From the NCBI GenBank assembly GCA_019054805.1, contig JAHQIY010000015.1, positions 256,001-320,000 on the forward strand: 64,000 nt of DNA, read 5' to 3'. Made by a program: the position numbers and the translations under genes. The stretch is from Brachionus manjavacas (Eukaryota > Rotifera > Eurotatoria > Ploima > Brachionidae). Positions 31,550-44,700 of this stretch are shown here, piece by piece; within the stretch, counting starts at the first letter, position 1; each line of letters opens with the position of its first letter. The notes under the pieces are model-generated. The model made no database searches, was not told the origin of the DNA, and was given only the letters and a program-made list of their open reading frames with translations.

Positions 31550-34500
31550 ATGTTCTTCATAATTGAATATGCTTTCCTAAAACCGATTATTTATTTAATT
31601 AAACTAATCGATTTGCTGCTGAATTTCATAATTGGGCGTCACTCTAGCTACCAAAAATTGCCCAAAGAAGCGCCATATTCTCGTCTTGTCTACAAAGATG
31701 CAACAACACACAGCTATCGCTCCATTTACGCAGAGAAGCTACTAAGCTTAGAACACAAACAGCTCAATTTGTACCGTCAGTTTGAAAAGTCGGCTCAAAA
31801 ATATCAGGATAAAAAATGTCTTGGGGTGCGCCAAGTCCTTTCGGTTGAGGACCAAGTGCAGCAAGATGGGAAAATATTCAAAAAATTTGAACTAGGAAAA
31901 AATTACAAATGGATGAGCTATGGCCAAGTCTTGGACAAGATTGACTCAGTGGCTGATGGTTTGCTTGAGATTGGAATCAAATCAAACGATAGTGTGATCA
32001 TTTATGCAGAAACCCGGTATGAGTGGATAGTGAGTGCTTTGGCCTGCTTCAAAATAAAAGCCACTGTCATCACTCTTTATTCTACTTTAGGTATTGTTTT
32101 TAAAAAAAAAAAATTTCTTTCTTCTCTTTCAATTTAAAAAAGGTTTATTAAAATTTTTTTTATTTTAAAAAAAATTTCGATATTTTTTTTGGTCGCTTTA
32201 GAAGTTCTTCAGTTATCTTCGGATAATTTTCAAATTCAGTACAAATAAACGGAACAATTTGATAAAAATGAATTTTGTGAATTTTAAAACAAAGAAAAAA
32301 CAAAACAAAAATCAAAAATTCAATAAATTATTTTTTTAAAAGCCCAAAATTGGTTCTGAAAATTGTATCAGCTGACCCATTCAACGCATTTCCCAAATTT
32401 AGCTGTCACAAATACTTTGAAAGTTAATTTCGATAGGTTCGAGTGATACATTAAAATTAATATCTAATACAAAGAACCAATTTTTAGTTTTTAGTAAAAT
32501 TGATCGAATTTTTATTTTTGATCAGTTTTATTTTTGTTCCAAAATTCACAAAGGCAAAATATCCATAAATTTTTACTTTTAGTTAAAAATTATTCTTTAA
32601 AAACAGCAAAATAAAATAAAGTAAATTTACGGGATATTTATTTTGATATTCTATTTTATTTCTAAGTGTTTTAGGAACTTGATTTTTTTATAATTTACAA
32701 AAATCTTAATCATAAGATAAATCAAAACGCAAGCAATTAAATTAATTTCTTATAATTATCTCACACAGATGACGTTAAAGATCTTTAATTTTTTTTTACA
32801 ACAATTTACATAAAATCTGATAAATTTATGATTTTTTACAATTGTAAATTTCCGTAAATTTTAGCAAAAAACAAAAAGTGAAACATAACCATTTTTTTAA
32901 CTTGTAAAAAATTATTTTCCAAAGTTCATCAATCTTTTTGTTGAGGTCTTTTGGATTAAAAAATCTGAAATTGGAAATTAGGTGAAATTTTAATTATATT
33001 TAATTAGTTTATAAATTTAATACTTCATCTAAATCCATGCAATGTTATATTGTTATATTTGAGCAAGGGCTTTATATGGAAGATACAAATTTTTTTTTTT
33101 TTAATTTTTTAAAGAACGCAAAGAAAAAATTAATAAATTTTTAATAAAATTTTTTCTTCTGAATTGTGAAATAAACAAAAAAATTGATTTAATTTTTTAT
33201 TTAAAAAAAAAAGGTCTGGATGCCTTAACTCATGGCATAAATGAAACAAATTGTAAAGCAATATTGACCAGTGGTGATTGTGTTCTTAAATTGAGAAAAA
33301 TTTTCAAAAAAGTTGCCAACATAAAAAATGTAGTTGTTTTTACGTAAGTTCAATTTTTTTAAGCTTAAATTTAAATTAAAAGCTTTTAAATTCTCAGTGA
33401 CAAAATTACGGAAAGTGTTGCTCCGCTGCGTATGGAAGAACCTGACTTAAATTTTTACTCTTTTGACGAACTGAGCAAAATATCAAAAGAAAAACATTTC
33501 TTTGAATCACCAAATTTGGACGACCTGGCCATAATAATGTACACAAGTGGCACTACAGGAACACCAAAAGGAGTGATGATAACACACCGCAACTTACTGA
33601 CTCCAACAAACCCAATAGTGTTCCGCTTGGGAGATTTAGCCCAGGACGATGTTTACATCAGCTATTTGCCACTGGCTCACATATTTGAGTTGTTGTGTGA
33701 AATGACATTTTTGAATGCCGGCTGTCCTGTCGGCTATTCGAATGTATTGACTTTATCCGATGCATCCACCGGAGTAAAGTCTGATCAATTGGGCGATTTA
33801 AGAATCCTAAAGCCAACATTGATGACATGTGTTCCGACAGTATTGGAACGAATGAGCAAGGGCGTAAAAGATAAGCTATCCAAAGAAAGTAGCTTTAAGA
33901 GAACATTCATAAAATTGGCAGCTGAGAGTAAACTATGTTTAATAAAGTCGGAAAAGACCGCTTATCTGTTGGACAAAATTGTGTTTGGCAAATTAAATGA
34001 GGCTCTTTTTGGCGGCAGATTGAGAGGAATAATTGCCGGAGGTGCAGTTCTAAACCAGGAGTTACAGGAATTTTGTCAAGTTTACTTTTCTACATGCAAC
34101 CAAGTTTATGGCCTGACTGAGACTTGTGGCGGAGGCACAACTCAATTTGGTTTCGAGTCCGAGTCCGAAAGAGTCGGCAGTGTAATACCAGCTTGTGAGA
34201 TCAGATTAGTAAACTGGATTGATGGAAACTATAAAGTGACTGATGAGCCTAATCCAAGAGGAGAAATTTGGATTGGTGGTGATTCAATAACCAAAGGATA
34301 CTTTAATTTGCCAGACAAAACCAAAGAAGACTATCATGAAGTTAACGGAGTGAGGTACTTTGCCACCGGCGATATCGGTGAAATGTACCCCAATGGAAAT
34401 CTTAAAATTATTGATAGAAAAAAAGATTTGGTTAAACTGAGAAATGGAGAGTATTTATCTTTGAATAAAGTCGAAAATGTTCTCAAGCTTTTATCTTTTG

Positions 34501-34865
34501 TCTCAAATTGTTGCATAATTACTGACTTTTCGATTCCCTATTGTATTGGTTTGATCAGCCCTGATTTCCGCAAGCTCTACGAGTATTTAGTTCCTCATGG
34601 TAGCGAGAAAAAATCTCCAGAAGAAATAGAGAGTGAAATTTTTCAACTTTTGGGATCACAAATGGCCAATGTATTGAATAAGGATGTTCAAGATCACTGT
34701 AGGAGACAAGGACTGCAATCCTTTGAAATTCCAAAAAAGGTTTATGTTGTCAAAGAAACTTGGTTGCCCGATAGTGGTCTTGTGACTGATTCTCTAAAGC
34801 TAAAACGAAAGGCAATTGAAAATTATTACAAGGCGGAAATAAAAAACCTTTTCTCTTTTATTTAA
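31550..34865 (+). CDS. Long-chain acyl-CoA synthetase, ACSL3/4 type, copy 1 (712 aa)
   Basis: Exons are 31550-32090, 33214-33343 and 33398-34865, all with GT-AG junctions in frame (TLG-LDALTHGI; VVVFT-DKITES). A hydrophobic N-terminus (residues 2-28) suggests an ER or lipid-droplet anchor, as in ACSL3/4. The AMP-binding motif YTSGTTGTPKGVMITH lies at about 272-287, followed by the linker and gate region, YGLTETCGGGT, RGEIWIGG, FATGDIG and IDRKKDLVKLRNGEYLSL, the fatty acyl-CoA synthetase signature. The C-terminal VTDSLKLKRKAIE holds the conserved lysine region. The enzyme activates long-chain fatty acids with ATP and CoA to acyl-CoA for lipid synthesis or oxidation. Several blocks fit ACSL3/4 rather than ACSL1/5/6. 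A second copy on the opposite strand (38725-45415) shares intron positions and phases. Confidence 0.94.
32091..33213. other. ACSL copy 1, intron 1
   Basis: A 1.1-kb A+T-rich intron in phase 1 after the Leu codon of STL. I recognise no gene or repeat inside it. Confidence 0.5.
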
Positions 34866-35304
34866 AACTAAACCACGTCCCAAAATAAATATATTTATTT
34901 TATTTGTTTTTTTATCTCAAAAAAAATATTATCTTATTTATTTAATGTTTTTATTTCAAATGAATAAAGAGACAAAAATTTTTAGTTACTTTTATTTTTA
35001 ATATTGACAATTTTGAGATATAATCAACGAAATGTTTGTTATGTCGAGGACAGGGGTACTCGGTTTATGAAAATTTTATTGAAAAAAAATGAAATTTTTT
35101 AAAGTATATATGACAATTTTTTTTTTGAAAAATTTATTAAAGACTTAATTGGGAATATTTAATATAACATTTGGTTTAATTTTTTGTGTTTTAATTACAA
35201 AGTGTATCCAATGTTGTAATAACATTGGATAAGTCAAAAATTATATAAGATCGCTTATGTAAACTATGGTTCACCTGAAACAATTATTTTTCCCAGGTTT
35301 TATT

Positions 35305-36110
35305 TATTTATTTATAATTATAATTAACCTCCTTCAGGAGAAGTAAAGTAAAGATAAAAAAAATTAGAATTTAAATAAATGTAAAGAGCATCTATTTTTT
35401 TATTTAAACAATTTTCTATTAGGTCGTTGATGAAGATGTTAAACATGAAGGAGGATAGAATACCACCTTGTTTAACCCCACATTCAATTTTAAATGGAAT
35501 CGAGGAGATTCCATTCGAAACAATAATAGCCGATGAGGTATCGTAGTATTTTTTTAAGAGTACCCAGAAGTTTTTGTTCATTCTAGAAGCTAGTTTGTAA
35601 AAAAGTCCGTCTCGCCGGACTTTGTCGAATGCTTTTTCAGCATCAAGTGTGGTGATTCTGATTGCCGATCCTTTATAAACATATTCATTTATTGTTTCTT
35701 TAACCACAAAAAAAGCGTGATTACATGAGGTTTTTTTTCTGAAACCAAATTGGTTTTTACTAATTTTATAGAGGTCTGGAGAGCTATATAAAATTAGTTT
35801 TTCTAGAAATTGAGCTAAACAGTTTGAAATTGAAATAGGTCTTACATTATTGATATCACAGTTGCTTTTGGTATGATCTTTTAGAATAGGATTAATCTTT
35901 GAAGTGTTTAAATTTTTAGGTACCGAGCTAAAAAAGGCCATTTGGTTAAAGAATTCTAAAAGAAAAAAACGCAGGAAAGGAGAGTTTGCAGTTTTTATAA
36001 GAGTATATGATAGTGAATCACACCCAGTTACATGAGAGGCTTTACATTCATTTATTATTTTTTCTTAATCGTCAATTTTGAATGTTAGTTTTAGTTCAGG
36101 GAGTATTGGG
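35305..36110 (-). pseudogene. LINE reverse-transcriptase fragment joined to a 3' tail
   Basis: The minus strand reads through one stop near 36060 from FKIDD via ASHVTGCDSLSYTLIKTA to the RT frame at 35941-35324. RT blocks are visible: INPILKD, NNVRPISISNCLAQFLEKLI, NQFGFRKKTSCNHAFF, TLDAEKAFDKVRRDGLFYKL, and GVKQGGILSSFMFNIFINDL. The catalytic YADD block should come next, but the frame runs into FTSPEGG and a stop that already lies in a family B tail (CTCCTGAAGGAG, then AAATAAATAAA). So the element lost its RT palm end and everything behind it, yet kept its 3' terminus. It is dead as an autonomous element. Confidence 0.8.
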
Positions 36111-36440
36111 GTATTTTATGAACTATTAGTTGACCTAATCTAAAAATTGTTCACCTAATTAGAAATTTTTTCAATTAAACAGAAAAAAGCTTATGTAATG
36201 ATAAAAAATAAGATAGAAAAAATAATTACATAGAAAATTTAAAGTTGGGCGGAGTAAGTAAATTTTGCGAAAATGATGAATCGTTGTTTCCCAAAGTCAA
36301 ACACTTGAAGGGTGAAAAATTAATTTTAATTTTCTTTAATTTTTATCATTTTATACTGAAAGGCAAAGATTTAAGTTAAGAGCGCATTTGGGTATTTGGG
36401 ATTGTTGAAAGAGTTATACTAAGTAAACCAGATCAGAGCA

Positions 36441-36485
36441 AATGCTAAGCTATTTCTAAAGCTCCTTCAAATTAAAAATAAAAAT
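36441..36485 (-). repeat. Family B 3' tail, weak copy
   Basis: The reverse strand reads TTTTTAATTTGAAGGAGCTT, then TAGAAATAGC. It matches the T-rich lead and the GAAGGAGC core of the family B tails, but the AAAT run is missing. Confidence 0.35.
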
Positions 36486-36777
36486 TTATAAACTAATTTT
36501 TATATCAGTTTCGAGAATTAGACATTCTATTAAACAGCTTTATTCAATTTTTTCACTTAATCTAAAAATTGTTCGTCTAATTCTATTTTGTTTCACCCTA
36601 ATTCTATTTTAAACAAAAAAATTGAGAGCAAGAATTTTTCGGATAATAAGTGAACCATGGTTCACCTAACCGACTGGACCCAGTCTTTCAACGATTGAAT
36701 ATAAACTTTAATCTAAATGAATTATTCTTTTTATTCTTTTTTTTTAATAGTTAACTTTATTTTATTTTTTTCATATG

Positions 36778-36822
36778 TTTTTATTCTGAAGGAGAATTTG
36801 CTCGGTAGAAAATAAATAACTG
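36778..36822 (+). repeat. Family B 3' tail copy
   Basis: Reads TTTTTATTCTGAAGGAGAAT, then TTGCTCGGTAGAAAATAAATAA. It has the same block order as 27826-27873. Confidence 0.6.
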
Positions 36823-37438
36823 AATTGTTTAAAAATTAACAAAGAATTTTCAATTTTTTTTTCAAATTTCCAAATAAAAATTAAACTCATTCTATTTCAC
36901 CAAAGAGTTTAATTTCAAACATGAAAATGCTTGCAATTTTAACTAAAAATTATTTTTTTTGAAACTGAAAAAAAATATTTGAAACATCGCACTTTTTCAA
37001 TGTTAATTCAACATTGGATTCATTTTGTAATTCAAGCATAAAAAATTAAACCATTTAAATGATAAAGTATATTTCAGATGATATTTAGAATTAATGAGAT
37101 CTTTGGGCCATTGGGTTAATCAAGCCTTAATAAATGAATGTGAAATTTGAAAATACGAAAAAAAATAAAAACAGAGAAAACAAAAGTACTCTTGTGTTTA
37201 ATCAATTTAAATCTTGACTTAAATTTTTAAAATTTTATACCTAAATATTTAATAAATCTAATTTTGGTCAGATAAAAATAACAATTAGATAGCTTAGTTA
37301 TAAAATGGTAGAAAAAAACTTAGAAATTTTGTTTGGAAAATTATTTCTGTAAAAAAAGTTGCGATTCTTTAAAAAAAAAATGGGAAAATTATAAAAATTT
37401 AAAAATCATCTTTTATTTTACGGTAAATCTTAATAAGT

Positions 37439-37518
37439 GGTAGCGTGGCCGAGTGGTCTAAGGCGCTGGTTTTAGGCACCAGTCGTAACAGGCGTGGGTT
37501 CGAATCCCACCGCTATCA
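37439..37518 (+). tRNA. tRNA-Leu (anticodon TAG)
   Basis: Identical over all 80 nt to the copy at 31048-31127, on the other strand. A T6 run begins three bases after the discriminator. Upstream sequence differs from the other copy, so the shared part is close to the tRNA itself. Confidence 0.95.
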
Positions 37519-37986
37519 AATTTTTTCTCTACTTTTATTAGCACAGAAAATAATTTTGAATTAATTTAGCAGAGTTCCAAACAAAAATAAAATGTAAAAA
37601 AATCAATATCATTTAAGTTTTTTTACAAAACTAAAGTTCACTCTAATTTGACATCATGAGTCATGGATTATATGAAATAAACAAGGAATCAAACAAAAAA
37701 GAACCATGATCTACTAATAAATATATCTGCCCTTAACTAAAGACGTTTTTTATAAAATTCAATTGCTTACAATGTTCTTCGATTCCAAATATTCTTAAGC
37801 TACTTTTTCTACTTTTTTCTTTTTGTTATGGGACTATTAAGTAATTTTAAAATTAATATGCAGTAAGAAAGGATACGATGCCTTCCGGTCTAGTCAACAA
37901 TTTTGAACATGAACATTTATTTATAAAATTTTTCTTTCAGATCTTTTTCTATTTGTAATCTTAACCTTTATTTTGACCTAAAATTC

Positions 37987-38113
37987 AAACAGCATTTCTT
38001 TTTTCAGGACTTTTCTATGTGTTATGTACAAGGAGCTACCATAGGTGACCTCCTAGTAGGCCAGCTCCGAAAGCTAGTCTTGCTGTAGCTAATATATATT
38101 ATTATTATTATAT
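37987..38113 (+). repeat. Family A 3' tail copy
   Basis: Nearly identical to 21954-22090 (a handful of differences), ending in (ATT)n. It lies in the 3' flank of ACSL copy 2. Confidence 0.7.
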
Positions 38114-38724
38114 GCAATTTAGAGAATCAAAAATTAAAATCTTTTAATTGAGAAAAATGTGAATTGATGTTCGCCTTAAATCAAGCGTCTAAATGAATTT
38201 CGAATTTTGAGCCGTAATTGTATTAATTTAAATAAATAAGTTGAAAAAAAACTTGAAAATAAACCTATTTTTATTAAATTTTTGCTTATCTTTAAAGTTA
38301 TTTGCAATTTAAAAAATATCACTTAAAGAAATGATGATGAATTAAGAAATTTTTTCATCGATCATTTTCGGTGAAATATTCTTATTTTCATCGATGAATT
38401 TAGGTGAAATTAGGTGACTGGGTAATTTTATTGTTTATTTTAGCCTGAAAATTAAAATTAGAATTACAGAATTTTGCTCAATTATAAAAATAGAGAATTG
38501 TTAAAATTTTTTATTTATAAAGTAAAAAAAAAATGTTTTCCAAATGCTCAACTAATTTGCTCAAACTTTATTAAAAAATTTTGGATCAATTATTAGACAA
38601 AAAGCTGTGTAAAAAAGCAAAATTTTAAAGCAAAAAAATAAAAAAAATTTAATCAAACTCATTTCAAAATTCAATTAAATGTCTAATAATGTGTGTAACT
38701 TTTTATTTACATTTTAAATTAAAA

Positions 38725-41700
38725 TTAAGAATACAAAATTTCTATTTCTTTCTTGTAAAATTTTTCTATTTCTTTTCGCTTGAGCTTGAGAGAATCGGTA
38801 ACAAGACCGGTCTCGGGCAACCATGCTTCTCTGACAAACCTGCATCTTGACGGAATTTCAAAAGTTTCAAGTCCGTGTTTTTTACAATGATCAAACAAAT
38901 CCTTGTTGAATTTGTCACTAAAATTTTTATTTTTGTCCAATATATCAATAAATTCATTGATAATGTCCAAACTGGCGCGTCTCCCAGACGGATTAACCTT
39001 GGGTCCAGTTTCAATTTCAACATGAGCTGTACTAATCATGCCCTCTATCTTTCTTACATCAGGACTTATTAGGCAAACACAAAATGTTCTAGATGAGTCA
39101 GCCACCACACAGCAATTGGACACAAATGGAAGAAGTTTAATCACATTTTCAACTTTGTTCAAAGACACATACTCCCCACCTTGTAGCTTGACCAAATCTT
39201 TTTTCCTATCAATAATTCTCAAGTTCCCATTGGGAAGCATTTCGCCAATGTCTCCAGTGGCAAAGAACCGCATGCCATTCACAGTGTGATAGTCTTCGCT
39301 GGTTTTTTCTGGCATTTTGTAATAGCCCAAGGTAACATTTCCACCACCGATCCAAATTTCTCCTCTCGCATTCGGTTTGTCATCAACTGTGTAGTTTCCC
39401 TCGTCCCAGTTGACCAGTCGTATCTCACAGCAGCCAATAACACTGCCTACTTGTTCAGTTGACATTTCGAAAGGATATTGGGTAGTTGCTCCGGCACAAG
39501 TCTCAGTCAAGCCGTAGGCCTGCACACACTGACAGAAATGCACTTGGCAAAATTCCTGCAAGTCTCGATTCAGCATAGCACCACCGGAAATTATTAATCT
39601 CAAATTTCCGCCAAATAAAGCTTGATTTAATTTGCTGAAAACAATTTTGTCCAAGAGAACGCTTCTTTTTCCTGCTTGAACTCTCTTCAGTTTTTTGTTT
39701 GCCGCTTCTTCGACTAGAATTTTTTTCAGCCCAGTTTCTAGTGCAAGCTTGTCCTTGACACCTTTGCTCACTCGCTCCAAAACTGTTGGTACACAAGCGA
39801 TAATGGAAGGCTTAAGAACTTTTAAGTCTCCCAAATCACCAGATTTGATTGCTGTTGAAGCGTCAGATAAAGTAAGAGGGTTAGAGTAGCCGATTGAAAC
39901 ACCATAGATTACCAAAGTTATTTCGCATAGAAGCTCAAAAATGTGTGCCAACGGCAAATAGGCAATGTATGTTTCGTTGTCGACGAATTCTCCCAGCCGC
40001 ATAATCAATGATTGGCGAGATGTTAAAACATTGCCATGAGTCATCATGACTCCTTTGGGGTTGCCAGTTGAGCCCGATGTGTACATGATAATGGCCAGAT
40101 CGTCACGTGATGGTTTTTCGTAGTTATTCGACGGCGAAGCTTGACCAATATCTACCAGTTCATCAAATGAGTTTATCCTTATGCTCATCATTTCATTTCG
40201 TAGCTTATCTACATTTGACGTGAACGCATCTCTTTTTTTAAATTAAGCATTTTATTTTTTTATAATTTTTTTATATAAAATTTACAAATGATTTTTTTAA
40301 CAATTTTTAAAATAAAATTAGATGACTAAAAACTAAAACTTTTTGGTCGCCCTCAATCAATACAACTATTTGTCTCCAAAGTTGACTCAACACAATTTTT
40401 TGCAGTGAAAAGAAAAGGTTTTATTTCGTAATGTAAAAGACTTTTTTTTCTAAATAACTTAATTAATAGTGTTTAAAAAAATAATCAATTTCATTAAAAA
40501 AACACATAAAAGTAATTAGGTTACATTTTTTTTCATTGCACTAGAATACACGGTAAAAATATACAAACTAATCTCCCATCGACCCTCATTAAACTCATCC
40601 AGAAATTTAATAAATAACAACTTAAATAATAAACAACAAAATTAATTCATAACACAATATTATGATAAAAACAATTTCATTTTAATTTTTTGTAACAAAT
40701 TAGCATTGAATTTAAACAAGTTTGATGTCAATTGAGCTTTTTATCCTTTTATGAAATAAATTGATTTTAAATTTATCAAATTGATTAAAAAATATTTTTT
40801 TTGTTCGAAAAAAAAACTTCCAGTATGAAGAAAAATTTAAAATATCTCAAAATGATGGTTATCAAAGTTATTTTAAATGCATATTATTTTAAAAGGTAAT
40901 TTTAATTACAAAAACAATTTCAAGCCTTTATTTTATAAGTTTTGACACATTTTTAAATTTGAGACAAATAAGTCGCATTTAAAATTAGAGCTTTGCTCGA
41001 AAAAAATATGTATTCTGTAGTTCTCCATCTCAATATATCTAATTTTTAATTTTAGTAATTTCCTTTTTTTTAATTATTTTTTCTTTGCTATATTTTAGCT
41101 TATTTTTTTATTTCTAATCTGAGAGCTCTAGCTCGGTGAAGATATACAAATAATTATAATCAACAGACAAATAATAAAATAATAAGAAGAATCTCAGGCT
41201 AAATCGAAAGAAAGCATTGTTGGAAATTTGTGCCAACTAGAAGACTAGAAGACGTCGAAAAAAATAAAAGTATTTTAATTAAATTGTTTAATTTGTAATA
41301 AAAAAAAATTTTTTTTTTACTATATTTTTTTTATTATATAGATGAATTCATTTATTTTCTATCATTTCTATTAATTACGTTACTTTTTATTGAATAAATT
41401 ACATTACGTTCAGATTAGATTTATACTAAAATTTTACAAAAATTCATTAAATTTTTAAGTAATTAAAAAGTAAATAAAATATCATATTTTTTATTTTTTA
41501 AATTAAAAAAAAATTTTGTTATGAAAAAGATCTATATTTCTGGAAATTGTTAAATTTTGTTCATTAAGATGAACAGATTTTCAAAGTGATATACCGTAAA
41601 CCATTGCGTGCCATTGCCTAAGTATAATTTTATTTTAATAAAATGTGACAAACACATAAGTTTTTGTTTATTAATAAAAATAATTTTAAAAATACAAAAC

Positions 41701-44700
41701 GTCACAAAACATAAATTAATCCTTTTGATGCCAATGGTCTGCTTTCCATTTTTTGGATCCAGTTATTAGTTTAAATTTTTTCTGAACTCCTGGTAAGTTA
41801 AATGAATTCAATAAGCAGTATCCTACTAAATGGAAAAGAATAAAAGCATTTAGTGTACTCTGGGCAAAAAAAATCAACTTCAATTTCAAAATCGTTTTTA
41901 TCATTAGAAATAAAAATTTAAACCTTTTTTTCAACTCATTTCATTTCATTTTCATTTTCAACTCCTTAACTCTTAATAAAATTTTAATAATTTTTATTCT
42001 CATTTGCATTTGTCAATTTTTGCTTAGAACAGTTAAAACCAGAGTTGATTAAAAGTCACAAGTCTCAAGTCAAGTCCGGCTTTTTTTTTTTTTATTTTCA
42101 AAAGTCCGAGAAAAGACTTTAAATTTTTTTTTTGCTTTTTTCTTAAATTGTGCTAAAATAATAATTGTCCAAATCTTGGTTGCTTTGAAACTTAGGCTTT
42201 TATTCAAAAATAATTCAACAAAAAAAATCTTCAGGTTTTGGGTGAAGACGCATGTATATTCAACCAGTTAAATCTAAACTTGCATGTATTCGATTTAGCT
42301 AAATTTAAATCTAGGATGAGTATAACTCATTTAAATCTAACTCATCTCAATTCAAACACATTTCTTTTGAAAATAAAGGAAAAAAAAAAGTCCGGACTTG
42401 GACTTTTGAACAAGACAAAAGACTGGACTCTTAAACAACTCTGGTTTAAACCTTCAAAATTTAAAGAATCTCTTGGTTCAACCTTTACCATCTCTTCACT
42501 CTTTCAATTGCTACTTACGTTTTTATAACTTTTTCAATTATATTTTCAAAAATTTATGTTCTTTTTCACTTTTTTTAAAATAAGTTCTGACAAATTTTGA
42601 CTTATGTATTTAGTTTTTTATTACACTGATTAGTACAAAAATGGTTATCTAAATAATAATCCAATTTAAAGCTGAAAGATGGTTAAAGAACATAAAAATT
42701 ATTATTAATTTAAAAGTAATGAAGAAAAAGAGCATGATGCAACAATTTATGGATTTTTTTCAATACGCCAAAAAAAATAATTAAAAAACAAAAAATAAAA
42801 CGCGATATTTTTTATTCACTATACCATTAAATTGCGGTGTAGATGATCAACTCGATGCAGTAACTAAGGTGTCAGATCGGAGTCGTTGCTCAAAAAGGTA
42901 CTTGAAAAGAAGATGAGTGCCTCCACATTATCCCCTAGGATAGAAAAACGACAATTGTTATTATATATCATTAAATAGGATAAAAATTTTCCTATTTCAT
43001 GTTTAATGCTTTTGAAACAATTATTGAATTCAAGAGAGAAATGTTTCTCTATGAAAACTTCAAAGTATATATAGGTAAGCTATTAAAATTAAGGTAATTG
43101 TATTAATCACTTTAAATAGGCAGAGTAAATGATTTTAATAATAATAATAATAATTAGTTAGAGCAAAAAACTTGCGGAGAAGTCTTACACGGAAGACTAC
43201 AATGGTAGATTTTACACTGTTTATGCATCAAATCATCAAGCTACAATCTAAAATAAATACAAAATAAAGCAAAACCTTAATAAAAAATAATTCATAATTA
43301 TTCAAAATAAATTTATTAATATAGTTCAAAACATTCCCAAAATGGATCAGTCCATAACATACTTTCGATTTAAAAAAAAACAACTTTTTTTTAATATATT
43401 AGAATAATCAAATTTTATTGATATTTTAGTAGGTTTTAACGATTTTAATAATTAATAAAAATTTTCCCTATTCTATCCTAGTGGATTATGTGGAGGCACT
43501 CATCTTCTTTTTGAGAAACAGCTTCGAGCTGACACAGAGCCTACTGCATCGAGTTGATCATCTACACCGCAATTATTAAACTGGTCCACCTATTTTTATG
43601 ATGAAAGAGGTTTAAACATCCGCAATTAAACATTTAAAATTTTATCGATTAAGTCAGTAATATACAATTTAAAAAAAAAGTTTATTTATCTTTTAAATCT
43701 CCCAGAAGATTCATTTTAAAAGCATATTAGTGTAAATTTATTTGGAAATTTTTAATATAAACTAATAGATTTCTTTTTAATCAAAAAATTAATTATTTTA
43801 GCTTACATTTTTCGATAATAATAATTTAATTTTTACAGATTTTTACGCTTAATTTGAATATTTAGCTTGAAAATTTTTATAAATAATTATTCGATCAAAA
43901 TAGTTGCTAATCAGTCTTTTTTTATTTGAAAAAAAATATTTTGATAATTAAACAGAATCGTAATCATCACCAGAGCTCAGATTTTTACAAGACTGGTTTT
44001 GATACCCAGTCGAAAAATTTAATCACTTAGTCTGATTTTTTAAATTAATTTATTTAGAATGTTAAAAAAGATAATAACCGAAAGCTTCAGATTGTATTCA
44101 CGAATCTAAAAATTTCAGCTAAAAAATAAATTTGCTTATAATTAAGCTCTTAATTTTTTGAATTGAATAATTAAAAAAAAACAGAATAGATATTTATCTT
44201 GCAAAGATAGAATAATTCAAAATAAAATGAAGATCATTAAAAAGAAAGAAATCAAGAGAATCACTAAATAACAAAACAAATTCACAAATTTCCGCTATTG
44301 CGACTTCTTTTTTATTTTAATTTATTTACTGATGTTTTTTTAGTAATTTAGTAAATGATTTTAGCTTTTTAAAAAATAAAGATTTTTTTGTGAGCGGTAT
44401 TTAACAAGAAACCGATTTGTTCCCAAACAAAATTCAACTTTTGATTAATTCAGCTAATTTTCAAAAACTCTATTCAATTTTTCTTTTTTTAAATTACCTT
44501 TTTTGTTCGAAACTTTTCAATGAATAAAACAAAAACTAGAGAAAAGAAATTAAAACGCTTCTCATTTCAAGTGTTTATACAACTTGATCAAAAATTATGA
44601 AAAATTTCACAACATTTAAAATTTTTAAATTATGCAAAAAGCAAAATACATATTCTAATAGATCTGAAATCAATTTTTAAAAACTTACGTCATGACTATC

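Larger units (their letters stand above)
34866..38724. other. Interval between the convergent ACSL genes
   Basis: 3.9 kb between the tails of the two ACSL genes. It holds a LINE RT fragment with attached tail (35305-36110), two family B tails (36441-36485 and 36778-36822), a tRNA-Leu (37439-37518) and a family A tail (37987-38113). The rest is A+T-rich without recognisable genes. TTCACCTAA-type words recur near 35270, 36150 and 36650. Confidence 0.5.
40232..44688. other. ACSL copy 2, intron 2
   Basis: A 4.46-kb intron whose counterpart in copy 1 is 54 bp. It contains a family B tail (41108), a small open frame with a polyadenylation-like signal (41716-41904), an AAGTC-type MITE (42034-42449), the family C inverted pair (42832-43573) and a family A tail (43132). 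The growth is best explained by insertions. Confidence 0.6.

Noticed and set aside
42238..42528. Open frame of 96 codons on the plus strand
   Set aside because: It mostly lies inside an AAGTC-type MITE and has no protein-like features.
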